Origin: Bryobacterales bacterium
GTDB lineage: Bacteria; Acidobacteriota; Terriglobia; Bryobacterales; Bryobacteraceae
Assembly: GCA_003167255.1 (NCBI GenBank)
Contig: PMTR01000179.1
Location: 1-39,953 of the forward strand
Length of the DNA stretch: 39,953 nucleotides
Reading direction: 5' to 3'
Made by a program: the position numbers and the translations under genes. The notes beneath the pieces were generated by a model. The model ran no database searches. It was not told where the DNA came from and saw only the letters and a program-made list of their open reading frames with translations. How positions within the stretch are numbered: the first letter of the stretch is position 1; every line of letters begins with the position of its first letter. Positions 32,434 through 39,953 of this stretch are shown one piece after another.

Positions 32434-32708
32434 TAGGATCGCATTTCGGTCGCGGTTGTCGGCACAATGTTGAAAATGTCGGCAGTTCTTGCAAGGGAGC
32501 GGCGTATTGGGTGGGCAGTGTTTGATTTTGCAACATCCGTATATTAATTGATTAAGAGCTTTTCATCGTTTTATCTTGAAACTGATCTGTACTTGTGCTA
32601 CTCCTAATGGCATCACCGTCTAGTTTTGGTGTCGCTCCGGCTAGTTGTGCGTAAGCGGAGCGGATGAAAATTACGGGTCTATTTAAGAAATTTAGGGGGT
32701 TGTAAGGT
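32411..32708 (+). promoter_or_regulatory. Leader B: duplicated region upstream of receptor B
   Basis: Near copy of 28239-28536. It contains the first five codons of the glycosylase gene on the minus strand and then the whole intergenic region. The hairpin is kept at 32633-32662 with both arms unchanged and the loop altered at two positions. Confidence 0.75.
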
Positions 32709-35700
32709 ATGAGAAGAATATTCGCATTGTTGGCTCTGTCTGCGTGCATTGCTTTTGCACAGACAGCAATCACCACTGCGCGAATGGACGGGACAGTCAC
32801 GGATCCGCAGGGCGCAGTCGTCGTCGGCGCGGAAGTGACCGTCGTCAGCGCCAACGGAGCAAGTTTCAAAGCCACGACCGATGAGCACGGGCAGTGGGCA
32901 CTGCCGAGCATGCCGCAGGCGACGTATCGCGTCAGCGTTACGATGAAGGGCTTCCGCACCACGGTGGTCGATCGCGTGGTGATGGAACCCGGCATTCCGG
33001 TGACGGTCAACGCCAAGCTGGAAATCGGATCGATGACCGAGACGGTGGAGGTATCCGGCACCCAGGAACTGGTGCAGACCAGTTCCGCCACGGTCAACAA
33101 CAGCCTGGAAAAACGGCAGATGACGGAACTGCCGATGCTTTCGCGCAACGGTCTGGACATGCTGATGTCCCTGCCTGGGATCCAATCAGGCAGCGCCAAC
33201 CGCAATTCCACCATCAACGGTCTTCCCAGCGGAGCGATCAGCATTACCGTGGATGGTCTGAACACCCAAGACAACACCCTCAAGAGCAGCAGCGGCAGCA
33301 GCTATTTCACCTACATCCCGATTCTGCAGGACTCCGTGGAGGAAGTGGTGTTGAGCGGAGCGGCCGCCAACGCAGATTCCACCGGGGAAGGCGCGGCCCA
33401 AGTCAAGTTTGTGACGCGCAGTGGAACGAACCAGTTTCATGGCGGCGCCTTCTGGCAGAACCGCAACACGGCCCTCACCGCCAATTCCTATTTCAATACG
33501 ATCAACCGTCTGCCTCGCAGCATTGTGAAACTCAACCAGTTTGGGTTCCACGTGGGAGGCCCGATCTATATTCCGAAAGTTCTAGACCTGAAGAACAAGC
33601 TGTTCTTCTTCACGAACGTGGAATTCCGCAAACTGCCGCAATCGGCGCCGTTCAGCCGCACCATCGCCACACCGGCCGCGGCCGCCGGCAACTACACGTA
33701 CCCGGATTCGGCGGGCGTACAGCACACGGTCAATGTGCTCAGCCTCGCCAAGACGGCCGGTTTTAACGGCACGCCCGATCCGATCGTGGCTCAGACGTTC
33801 AGCCAGGTGCTGGCGCTGACCGGTAACTGCGGCAGTCTCGTGAACAACATTCCCAACAGCGATTACGACACCAACACCTGCGCCTATAACACGGCCGGCA
33901 CGGACCGGCGCCACTTCTCCATGACCCGCTTGGATTACAACCTGAACAGCAAGAACCAGGTTTCGATTACGTACAGCTATAACATGTACAATGCCGTTCC
34001 GGACGTGCTGAACAGCGTTGTGCCGATCTACCCGGGCACCGGCGACATCCTCGGCACCACCGTCGCCACCGGCCAAACCAGCAATCGCTTCATGGGCACG
34101 ATTGCGCTGCGATCCACTATCACGTCGCACCTGACCAACGCCTTCCAGGGCGGGCTCAATGGCGGCACCGTGGTGTTCGGCGCAGGTGCTTCGTCCCCGG
34201 CCAATTATGCGGAATGGAAGGGCTATATTCCCTATTTCGCTTTCGGCCTGGGTTCGACGACCACCACGGGGATCAGCAGCGAAACCAGCCCGCAGAGGCG
34301 CAACGACCCGGTGAAGCAGCTCAGCGACACCTTGTCGTGGTTGAAGGGCTCGCATATGATCACCATAGGCGGCGATTTCGCGCAGATCAACTATTGGGGC
34401 CAGTACTTCGGCAGCGAGACTTTTCCCGGCATCACCTTCAGTATCGCTAGCGGCGACCCGGTGCATACCGGCAGCACCGATGTATTCAACACAACAGCCA
34501 TGCCCGGCGCCACGCAGACTTATATGGACAACGCCGCGGCCCTCTACGCCACCCTCACCGGCCGCGTCTCGTCTATCTCGCGGCAAGTGGTCGAGAGCGA
34601 AACCACGCATCAATACGGCAACGCTCCGTTGATTAACCGCGACCAGCAGCGCCAGTTCGGTTTCTTCGTGCAAGACCAGTGGCGCGTGGCCCCGAATCTG
34701 ACGTTCAGCCTCGGGGTACGCTTCGAGGAGCAGGGCCCCCCCAAAAACCTCAGCGGCACTTATACCGCGTCAACCATCCAGGCGGTTTACGGCATCTCCG
34801 GCATCGGCAACATGTTCAAGCCCGGCGTTACGACCGGCGGACTGACTCCGGTGGCGGGTGGCGCGGCCTATGCGCCAGCCATTCCGGCATTCCAGCAGCT
34901 TTCGACCATGAACGCCTATAACGTCCCCAACAGTTGGGATCCGAACGTTGGCCTCGCCTGGCAGATACCCACCTCGAACGGCTTGCTCCGCGCCCTTCTG
35001 GGCGATCACACGGGGAGCTCCGTGCTGCGCGCCGGCTTCTCCATTTCCACCATCCGGGAGAACATTGCCCAGTTGTCCTCCATGTACGGCAGCAACCCCG
35101 GCTTGACGTACCCCGCCAGCGTCGACCCCGTCAACTACCCGTCGGTCTTCGGCCAGCCGGGAAGCGTGCTTTTCTCGCAGTCAACGTTCCCGGTTATGCC
35201 GACTCCTACGGCGCCGACCTACCCCATGAACACGAGTCCCTCGACTTCCATCAACGCGTTCGATCCCAATTTGAAGCTGGGATACGTGGAGAGCTGGAAC
35301 GTGGGCTTCCAACGGGAGTTCGCGCACAACAACGTCATCGAAATCCGCTACCAGGGCAACCACGAAGTGCATGGCTGGCGGCAGGTGCAAGTTAATGAAC
35401 AGAACCTGTTCGAGAGCGGGTTCCTGACCGACTTCTACAACGCTTACAACAACCTGCTGATTGCTCGCGGCGGCAACATCCTCAACACCAACAGCAACAA
35501 CTTCAGCAACCAGGGACTGCCGGGTCAACAGCCTATCCCGATTCTTCAGACTGCCCTCGGCTCGCTGACCAATAACTCCTCCTACGCCACCTATCTCCGC
35601 CAGAACCGGGCGGGTAGCCTGTCGGGCGTGATCTACGCGAACGCCACCTACATGGGACGCCTGGTGGCGGCGGGCTATCCGGCCAACCTGTTCACCGTCA

Positions 35701-36623
35701 ACCCGTCGGTGGGCAGCAGCGGAGCTTGGCTGGTCGAGAATGGGAGCAGTTCGTTTTGGGACGCCGGCGTGATCGAATACCGGCGCCGTCTGGCCTCCGG
35801 GCTGCAATTCCAGGCCAACTACGTGTTTTCGAAGGGCCTCGCAAACGGCTCCACGGGCAACAGCAGTGTCTACTCCGAACCGACCACCTTCCGCAACCTG
35901 GCGCTGGACAAGCTGCCTCCGGGCTTCGACATTCGCCAGGCATTCAAGCTCAACTTCATTTACGAGCTGCCGTTTGGAGCCGGCAAGCCGTTCCTTTCCG
36001 GCAATGGCTTTTTGAACAAGGTCTTTGGCGGTTGGCAGATCACCGGCATCGATCGCAACCAGACGGGAACGCCCACCCAGCTTACCGCCAGCCGCGCCGG
36101 CATGAACGGCAGCGACACCGGCGTGGTGCTGGAAAACATGACCACGGCGCAACTACAAAGCATGATGGCCATCACCAAGACGACCGGTTCTAACGGTATT
36201 GGTCAAGTCTGGTGGCTGCCGAAGTCGCCGACAGGCACGGCCGCGGGCAGTACCTTCATCAACAACTCCCAGGCCGCCTTTGAAGCCAGCGGCTATAACT
36301 GGACCAACATCAACGTGAGTTCACCTTACGTGGCTCCGCAGTTGGCGCCCGGCAAGTTCGGCTACCGGGTGTTCATCTATGGCCCGATGCAGAACCACTT
36401 CGACACCAGCCTGAGCAAGCGGGTCACTTTCGCCCACGAAAAGGCCAACCTGTTGATTCAGGCCAACTGCCTGAATTGCCTCAACCTGACCGACTTCTAT
36501 CTGGCTAACGTCAACCCGTCGAGCAGTAGTTTCGGCCTGACGACCAGCGCATACACCGACATCTCGAACACGAACGATCCGGGCGGCCGGATCGTCGAGT
36601 TTATTGTGCGCGTGAACTTCTAA
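32709..36623 (+). CDS. TonB-dependent receptor, Oar-like (receptor B)
   Basis: 1304 residues. Signal peptide about 1-18 (ending AFAQT). A carboxypeptidase-regulatory-like domain is at about 25-105 (MDGTVTDPQGAVVVGAEVTVV, GQWALPSMPQATYRVSVTMKGF). The plug is at about 115-240 (LPMLSRNGLDMLMSLPGIQ, ITVDGLNTQDNTLK, EVVLSGAAANADSTGEGAAQV). A long barrel follows and ends IVEFIVRVNF. It aligns with receptor A in order of domains and in landmarks such as SGTNQFHGGAFWQNRN and LQFQANYVFSKGL, but most positions differ and it is 118 residues longer. Leader and downstream DNA are nearly identical to those of receptor A. It probably recognises a different ligand. Confidence 0.92.
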   Translation: MRRIFALLALSACIAFAQTAITTARMDGTVTDPQGAVVVGAEVTVVSANGASFKATTDEHGQWALPSMPQATYRVSVTMKGFRTTVVDRVVMEPGIPVTVNAKLEIGSMTETVEVSGTQELVQTSSATVNNSLEKRQMTELPMLSRNGLDMLMSLPGIQSGSANRNSTINGLPSGAISITVDGLNTQDNTLKSSSGSSYFTYIPILQDSVEEVVLSGAAANADSTGEGAAQVKFVTRSGTNQFHGGAFWQNRNTALTANSYFNTINRLPRSIVKLNQFGFHVGGPIYIPKVLDLKNKLFFFTNVEFRKLPQSAPFSRTIATPAAAAGNYTYPDSAGVQHTVNVLSLAKTAGFNGTPDPIVAQTFSQVLALTGNCGSLVNNIPNSDYDTNTCAYNTAGTDRRHFSMTRLDYNLNSKNQVSITYSYNMYNAVPDVLNSVVPIYPGTGDILGTTVATGQTSNRFMGTIALRSTITSHLTNAFQGGLNGGTVVFGAGASSPANYAEWKGYIPYFAFGLGSTTTTGISSETSPQRRNDPVKQLSDTLSWLKGSHMITIGGDFAQINYWGQYFGSETFPGITFSIASGDPVHTGSTDVFNTTAMPGATQTYMDNAAALYATLTGRVSSISRQVVESETTHQYGNAPLINRDQQRQFGFFVQDQWRVAPNLTFSLGVRFEEQGPPKNLSGTYTASTIQAVYGISGIGNMFKPGVTTGGLTPVAGGAAYAPAIPAFQQLSTMNAYNVPNSWDPNVGLAWQIPTSNGLLRALLGDHTGSSVLRAGFSISTIRENIAQLSSMYGSNPGLTYPASVDPVNYPSVFGQPGSVLFSQSTFPVMPTPTAPTYPMNTSPSTSINAFDPNLKLGYVESWNVGFQREFAHNNVIEIRYQGNHEVHGWRQVQVNEQNLFESGFLTDFYNAYNNLLIARGGNILNTNSNNFSNQGLPGQQPIPILQTALGSLTNNSSYATYLRQNRAGSLSGVIYANATYMGRLVAAGYPANLFTVNPSVGSSGAWLVENGSSSFWDAGVIEYRRRLASGLQFQANYVFSKGLANGSTGNSSVYSEPTTFRNLALDKLPPGFDIRQAFKLNFIYELPFGAGKPFLSGNGFLNKVFGGWQITGIDRNQTGTPTQLTASRAGMNGSDTGVVLENMTTAQLQSMMAITKTTGSNGIGQVWWLPKSPTGTAAGSTFINNSQAAFEASGYNWTNINVSSPYVAPQLAPGKFGYRVFIYGPMQNHFDTSLSKRVTFAHEKANLLIQANCLNCLNLTDFYLANVNPSSSSFGLTTSAYTDISNTNDPGGRIVEFIVRVNF

Positions 36624-36641
36624 CCACCCTGTATTCCGAAG

Positions 36642-36680
36642 CGGGCCCGGCGGCGTAAATGCTTCCGGGCCCGTTTTGCG
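36642..36680 (+). terminator. Rho-independent terminator of receptor B
   Basis: Stem CGGGCCCGG (36642-36650) with CCGGGCCCG (36665-36673), 14-base loop, followed by TTTTGCGTTT. It differs entirely in sequence from the terminator of receptor A. Confidence 0.8.
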
Positions 36681-36774
36681 TTTACGGAGGCTTGCATTGT
36701 GAGGCAAGAACGCGCAGAATTGGGATGAAGATATTTGTGCCTTAATACAGGTTAAAAGGTAGAGGAGATTAGGT

Positions 36775-37686
36775 ATGAACCTCTCGATTCTGACTCTAGC
36801 GGTTGTTCTGGTTGGCGCACCCGTGCCGGTGGCCGCCGCCGATCTGGAAAGCACTTTCCAAAGCCTGAAGGACGCCGAAGCCAAGGGTGATGCCGCGCTG
36901 GTGAAAAAACTGGCGGTGGAAACCGGCGCCATGGCGAAAGCGGCTGCGGCCGAGGCTGCTCCGGCCGACGCCGACGAAAAGCAAGCCTGGACCGACCGGG
37001 TGAAGTACGCGCAGGACGTCCAATCCTATACCGAGTACGCGCTGTACGCAGTGGCCGTAAAGGGGCCCGCGGCCACGACGGTGGATCTGATGTCGACGCT
37101 CGAAGAACAGAATCCCAAGAGCAAGTATCTGGACCAGGGGTATGGCACTTACCTGGGGGCCTTGGAGCAGACCGGCGCTTCCGCGAAGATTCCGGCAGTA
37201 GTCGAGAAGGGCCTGCAGAACCTCCCGGAGAACGAAGACCTCTTGCTGGTGGCGGCCCGAAATGCGCAGGCAAAGCAGCCCGACAAGGCGCTGGCTTATG
37301 CCAATCGCCTGGTTGCGGCGGCCAACAAGCACACCAGGCCGGAGAACATCGCGGCCGCCGACTGGGACCGGAAACACAATATTTCTCTCGAGTATGGTCA
37401 CTGGATCGCCGGTGTGATTCACGGCGAGAAGCAACAGTACCTGGCGGCCGACAAGGATTTGCGCGCCGCGCTGCCGCTGCTCAAAGGCAACGACGCCATG
37501 ATGGGGCCGGCATTGTTCCATCTGGGCATGGCCAACTACAATCTGGGCAAGATGACCAACAGCAAAGCCAAAGTGCTGGAAGGCGCCAAGTTCAGTGAAG
37601 ATTGCGCCAAGATCACGGGACCATACACCGACCAGGCGTGGCACAACGCCCAAGTGATGAAGACCGAAGCCGGCCAGATGCGGTAG
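36775..37686 (+). CDS. Exported helical-repeat (TPR-like) protein
   Basis: 303 residues, ATG at 36775 with GAGGAG upstream. Signal peptide about 1-22 (ending VAAAD). The mature protein is almost wholly helical with TPR-like spacing: LESTFQSLKDAEAKGDAALV, YTEYALYAVAVKG, LLLVAARNAQAKQPDKALAYANRLV, DLRAALPLLKGNDAMMGPALFHLGMANYNLGKM. No enzymatic motif is visible. It likely acts as a periplasmic scaffold. It follows receptor B after a terminator and has a truncated twin after receptor A, so receptor plus this protein forms the repeated unit. A direct role in receptor function is an inference from this pairing. Confidence 0.8.
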   Translation: MNLSILTLAVVLVGAPVPVAAADLESTFQSLKDAEAKGDAALVKKLAVETGAMAKAAAAEAAPADADEKQAWTDRVKYAQDVQSYTEYALYAVAVKGPAATTVDLMSTLEEQNPKSKYLDQGYGTYLGALEQTGASAKIPAVVEKGLQNLPENEDLLLVAARNAQAKQPDKALAYANRLVAAANKHTRPENIAAADWDRKHNISLEYGHWIAGVIHGEKQQYLAADKDLRAALPLLKGNDAMMGPALFHLGMANYNLGKMTNSKAKVLEGAKFSEDCAKITGPYTDQAWHNAQVMKTEAGQMR

Positions 37687-37725
37687 GGCAAGCAGAGCCG
37701 GCTGCAAAGGGGCTTGCAGGAATTC

Positions 37726-37847
37726 GTGGGGCAGACCCCCAGGTCTGCGCGGGCCCCCTGGAACCGCTGTTCGCTCGAAGAATCAAGTCTTGCCATTCGC
37801 GGAAAGCCGGCCAGGGGGCCGGCTGCGGACGAGGGCGTCCGCCCTAC
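37726..37847. repeat. Outward-headed REP pair, one single and one double hairpin
   Basis: 37726-37748 on the plus strand: GTGG head, stem GCAGACC/GGTCTGC, loop CCCA; a second hairpin after it looks eroded. 37806-37847 on the minus strand: hairpins GCCGGCC/GGCCGGC and GCGGACG/CGTCCGC, both with loop AGGG, one T between, then CCTAC (GTAG head). It fills the gap between the helical-repeat gene and the peptidase gene. Confidence 0.8.
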
Positions 37848-37871
37848 TCCTGATATACTTCCCTTTCACTT

Positions 37872-39866
37872 ATGAAACTGTGCATTTACCTGGCTGCCCT
37901 GGTGCTGCCGCTCTGCGCGGCTGAGCCGGTTCGCTATGAACTGAAGTTTCCCAATGCGGCGCACCACGAGGCCGAAGTACGGGTGACGTTTTCGGGGGTG
38001 AAGCAGCCTTCGCTCGAAGTGCTGATGAGCCGGTCGTCCCCGGGGCGGTACGCGCTGCACGAGTTCGCCAAGAACGTTTACAACATCCGCGCCAGCGATG
38101 GGCAAGGCCGGGCGCTGACGGTGACGCAGGCGGCGCCGAGCGAGTGGAACGTGTCGGGGCACAAGGGGACGGTGGTTGTGGAGTACACGGTTTTTGGCGA
38201 TCGGGCGGACGGCACGTACGATGGCATCGACCCGACCCACGCGCATCTGAACCTTCCGGCGACGCTGATGTGGGCGCACGGATTCGAGAAGACGCCGGTG
38301 GTGTTGAAGTTCGAGATTCCGGCTGGGTCGGGATGGAAGATCGCGACGCAGCTCGCGCCACAGGACGACGGGACGTGGACGGCGCCGGGCATGGACCGCA
38401 TGATGGACAGCCCGGTGGAGATGTCGGCGCACGCGCTGCTGGAGTGGAAGGTGGGTAATTCGCAATTCCGCATGGCGCTGCATCACCGCGGCAACGACGA
38501 AGAAGCGGCCGCCTTCGCCAAGCTGTGCCAGGCGGTGACGGCGGAGGAAGAAGGGGTATTCGGCGCGTTTCCGAAATACGATACGGGCACCTATACGTTC
38601 CTGCTGGACTACCTGCCGTACGTGAGCGGCGATGGAATGGAGCACCGCAATTCGACCTCGATTTCCGGCACGCGCGATCTGCGCGATTCGGCCGCGGGGC
38701 TGATCGGGACGGTGGCGCACGAGTTTTTCCACTCGTGGGACGTGAAGCGCATCCGGCCGAAGACGCTCGAGCCCTTCAATTTCGAAGACGCCAACATGTC
38801 GGGCGAGTTGTGGTTCGCGGAGGGTTTCACGAACTACTACGGGCCGCTGGCGATGAAGAGGGCGGGCCTGGAGAGCATCGAGCGGTTTGTGCGTTCGCTG
38901 GGCGGGGCGGTCAACGCGGTGATGACGGCGCCGGGGCGGGAGATCTTCAGCGTGGTGGAGATGAGCCGGCACGCGCCGTTTATCGACGGCGCCGCGGCCA
39001 GTGACCCGACCAACAATACCAACAACATCATTTCTTACTACACCTACGGGGAGGCCATTGCGTTGGGGACGGACCTGGCCATCCGCGCGCAGTTTCCCGG
39101 CAAGAGCCTGGACGATTGGATGAAGGCCATGTGGCGGGCGCACCCGGACAGCGACAAACCATACACGCTCGACGGTTTGCAGCAGGCGCTGGCGGAAGTC
39201 ACGAACCAGGAATTCGCCGCCGATCTGTTCACTCACCATATTTACGGGAAAGAGCCGATGGATTACGCAAGCCTGCTGGCGCACGCCGGGATTCTGTTGC
39301 GCAAGGCCGCGACGCCCAAGGTGTGGATGGGCGTGCAGGGGATGGGTGGCCTGGCTTTCTCGGACCGCGGAGCCGACATCGCGGGGACGACGTTGCGCGG
39401 ATCGCCGCTCTACAACGCCGGGCTGGACCGTGGCGACCGCATCGTGACGTGGGAAGGCAAAGCCATCAAGACTCAGGCGGACCTGAACAGCTTCCTGGAG
39501 CCGCATAAACCGGGCGACCGCATCAAGCTTGAAGTGGAAACGCGGGGCGGGGCGAAGAAGGAAGTGGAGATGGAACTGGCGGGGCCGCCGGGATATGAGA
39601 CCGAGCCGTACGAAATGGCGGACCGGGAATTGACGGCCGGGATGAAAGCCTTCCGCGCCGCATGGCTGAGCTCGAAGGCGATTCATCCGGCGCCGGCTCC
39701 GGTGAAGTACTGCCCGACGTGCAAGCGGCCGCTCGCCTTCGAGTATCAAAACTGCCCGTATGACGGAGCCACCCTGCAGTTCACCGAGCATAGCTTCCCG
39801 GCGTTGCCGCAGAGCGGTAGCGCGGGCGGGGGGCGCGGCGGCCGCGGAGGACGGGGCGGGCAGTAG
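37872..39866 (+). CDS. Exported M61 family metallopeptidase with PDZ domain
   Basis: 664 residues with a signal peptide (about 1-18). The N-terminal beta-domain (about 20-170) is that of M61 glycyl aminopeptidases. The catalytic domain has VAHEFFHSWDVKRIRPKTLEPF with His283, Glu284 and His287, and Glu317 in WFAEGFTNYYG as third zinc ligand. NNIISYYTYGEAIAL and LDDWMKAMWR are also typical of the family. A PDZ domain covers about 475-570 (SPLYNAGLDRGDRIVTWEGKAI). Beyond the usual family end there is a half zinc ribbon (CPTC at 614-617 and CPYDG at 628) and a glycine-arginine tail. M61 enzymes cleave N-terminal glycine or other small residues. The role in the periplasm is unknown. Confidence 0.92.
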   Translation: MKLCIYLAALVLPLCAAEPVRYELKFPNAAHHEAEVRVTFSGVKQPSLEVLMSRSSPGRYALHEFAKNVYNIRASDGQGRALTVTQAAPSEWNVSGHKGTVVVEYTVFGDRADGTYDGIDPTHAHLNLPATLMWAHGFEKTPVVLKFEIPAGSGWKIATQLAPQDDGTWTAPGMDRMMDSPVEMSAHALLEWKVGNSQFRMALHHRGNDEEAAAFAKLCQAVTAEEEGVFGAFPKYDTGTYTFLLDYLPYVSGDGMEHRNSTSISGTRDLRDSAAGLIGTVAHEFFHSWDVKRIRPKTLEPFNFEDANMSGELWFAEGFTNYYGPLAMKRAGLESIERFVRSLGGAVNAVMTAPGREIFSVVEMSRHAPFIDGAAASDPTNNTNNIISYYTYGEAIALGTDLAIRAQFPGKSLDDWMKAMWRAHPDSDKPYTLDGLQQALAEVTNQEFAADLFTHHIYGKEPMDYASLLAHAGILLRKAATPKVWMGVQGMGGLAFSDRGADIAGTTLRGSPLYNAGLDRGDRIVTWEGKAIKTQADLNSFLEPHKPGDRIKLEVETRGGAKKEVEMELAGPPGYETEPYEMADRELTAGMKAFRAAWLSSKAIHPAPAPVKYCPTCKRPLAFEYQNCPYDGATLQFTEHSFPALPQSGSAGGGRGGRGGRGGQ

Positions 39867-39953
39867 GGCTCATGGGGGACCATCGCCTTCGTGGTCTGTT
39901 GCTGAGGGCCTTCGGCCCGCGAAATCTCATGAAAAAGTGGGGGAGCCTGGATG
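39867..39953 (+). other. Right edge, no supported gene
   Basis: A short GGGCC-type inverted repeat lies near 39905-39918. An ATG at 39929 opens a frame (MKKWGSLD) that runs off the window; it could be the start of the next gene, but too little is visible. Confidence 0.3.

Noticed and set aside
37866-39791. Long open frame antisense to the M61 peptidase (641 codons)
   Set aside because: It mirrors a gene with clear catalytic motifs and signal peptide. Its translation is rich in Arg, His and Gln with no recognisable domain, as expected of a shadow frame in GC-rich DNA.

Overview
The window looks like a GC-rich chromosomal stretch of an Acidobacteriota member, most likely from the Solibacter/Bryobacter side. 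This placement is inferred from gene content: two very large Oar-like TonB-dependent receptors with an N-terminal carboxypeptidase-regulatory domain, a BNR/VPS10-type beta-propeller protein of over 1000 residues, an SBBP-repeat secreted protein, Tat-exported enzymes, and ECF sigma operons paired with FecR-type or zinc-finger anti-sigma factors. No tRNA, rRNA, CRISPR array, phage module or plasmid function was found.

Layout. 146-5121: SBBP-repeat exported protein, a REP-associated tyrosine transposase (RAYT) between inverted arms, a shortened membrane/receiver remnant of a hybrid histidine kinase, and a DUF1015 protein. 5329-7282: a three-gene overlapping operon (small exported protein, ECF sigma factor, FecR-like membrane protein). 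7367-9615: a D-2-hydroxyacid dehydrogenase diverging from a VOC protein, then a duplicated-domain exported protein. 9837-15334, minus strand: a zincin-cytochrome c fusion, a GH2 glycosidase, and a rhodanese plus YeiH-type putative sulfate exporter pair. 15521-17554: a second ECF sigma operon with a zinc-finger anti-sigma factor and an exported protein. 17658-23216, minus strand: a Tat-exported TIM-barrel-like protein, the BNR propeller protein and a small hypothetical. 23448-25787: a P3A-type proton ATPase. 25835-28255, minus strand: a Tat-exported class V aminotransferase-fold protein and an Fpg/Nei DNA glycosylase. 28537-37686: two tandem receptor units. 37872-39866: an M61 peptidase.

Two themes stand out. 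First, the window carries at least fifteen short hairpins that share one layout: a GTGG or GTAG head, a 6-9 bp stem and a 4-base loop. Stem sequences differ while both arms change together. This is the signature of REP elements, and the RAYT that would act on them is present. It has a REP just before its start codon, two more inside its own reading frame, and 36-base inverted arms at each end. Several copies are double hairpins separated by one base.

Second, the receptor region is a tandem duplication. The leader DNA (about 93% identical by hand count) and the start of the downstream gene (about 91%) are nearly unchanged, but the two receptors between them are strongly diverged. That points to replacement of the receptor cassette between conserved flanks. 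The duplication junction also left a 46-codon fragment of the downstream gene with its signal peptide intact.

Bases 1-145 and 39867-39953 hold no gene that can be supported.
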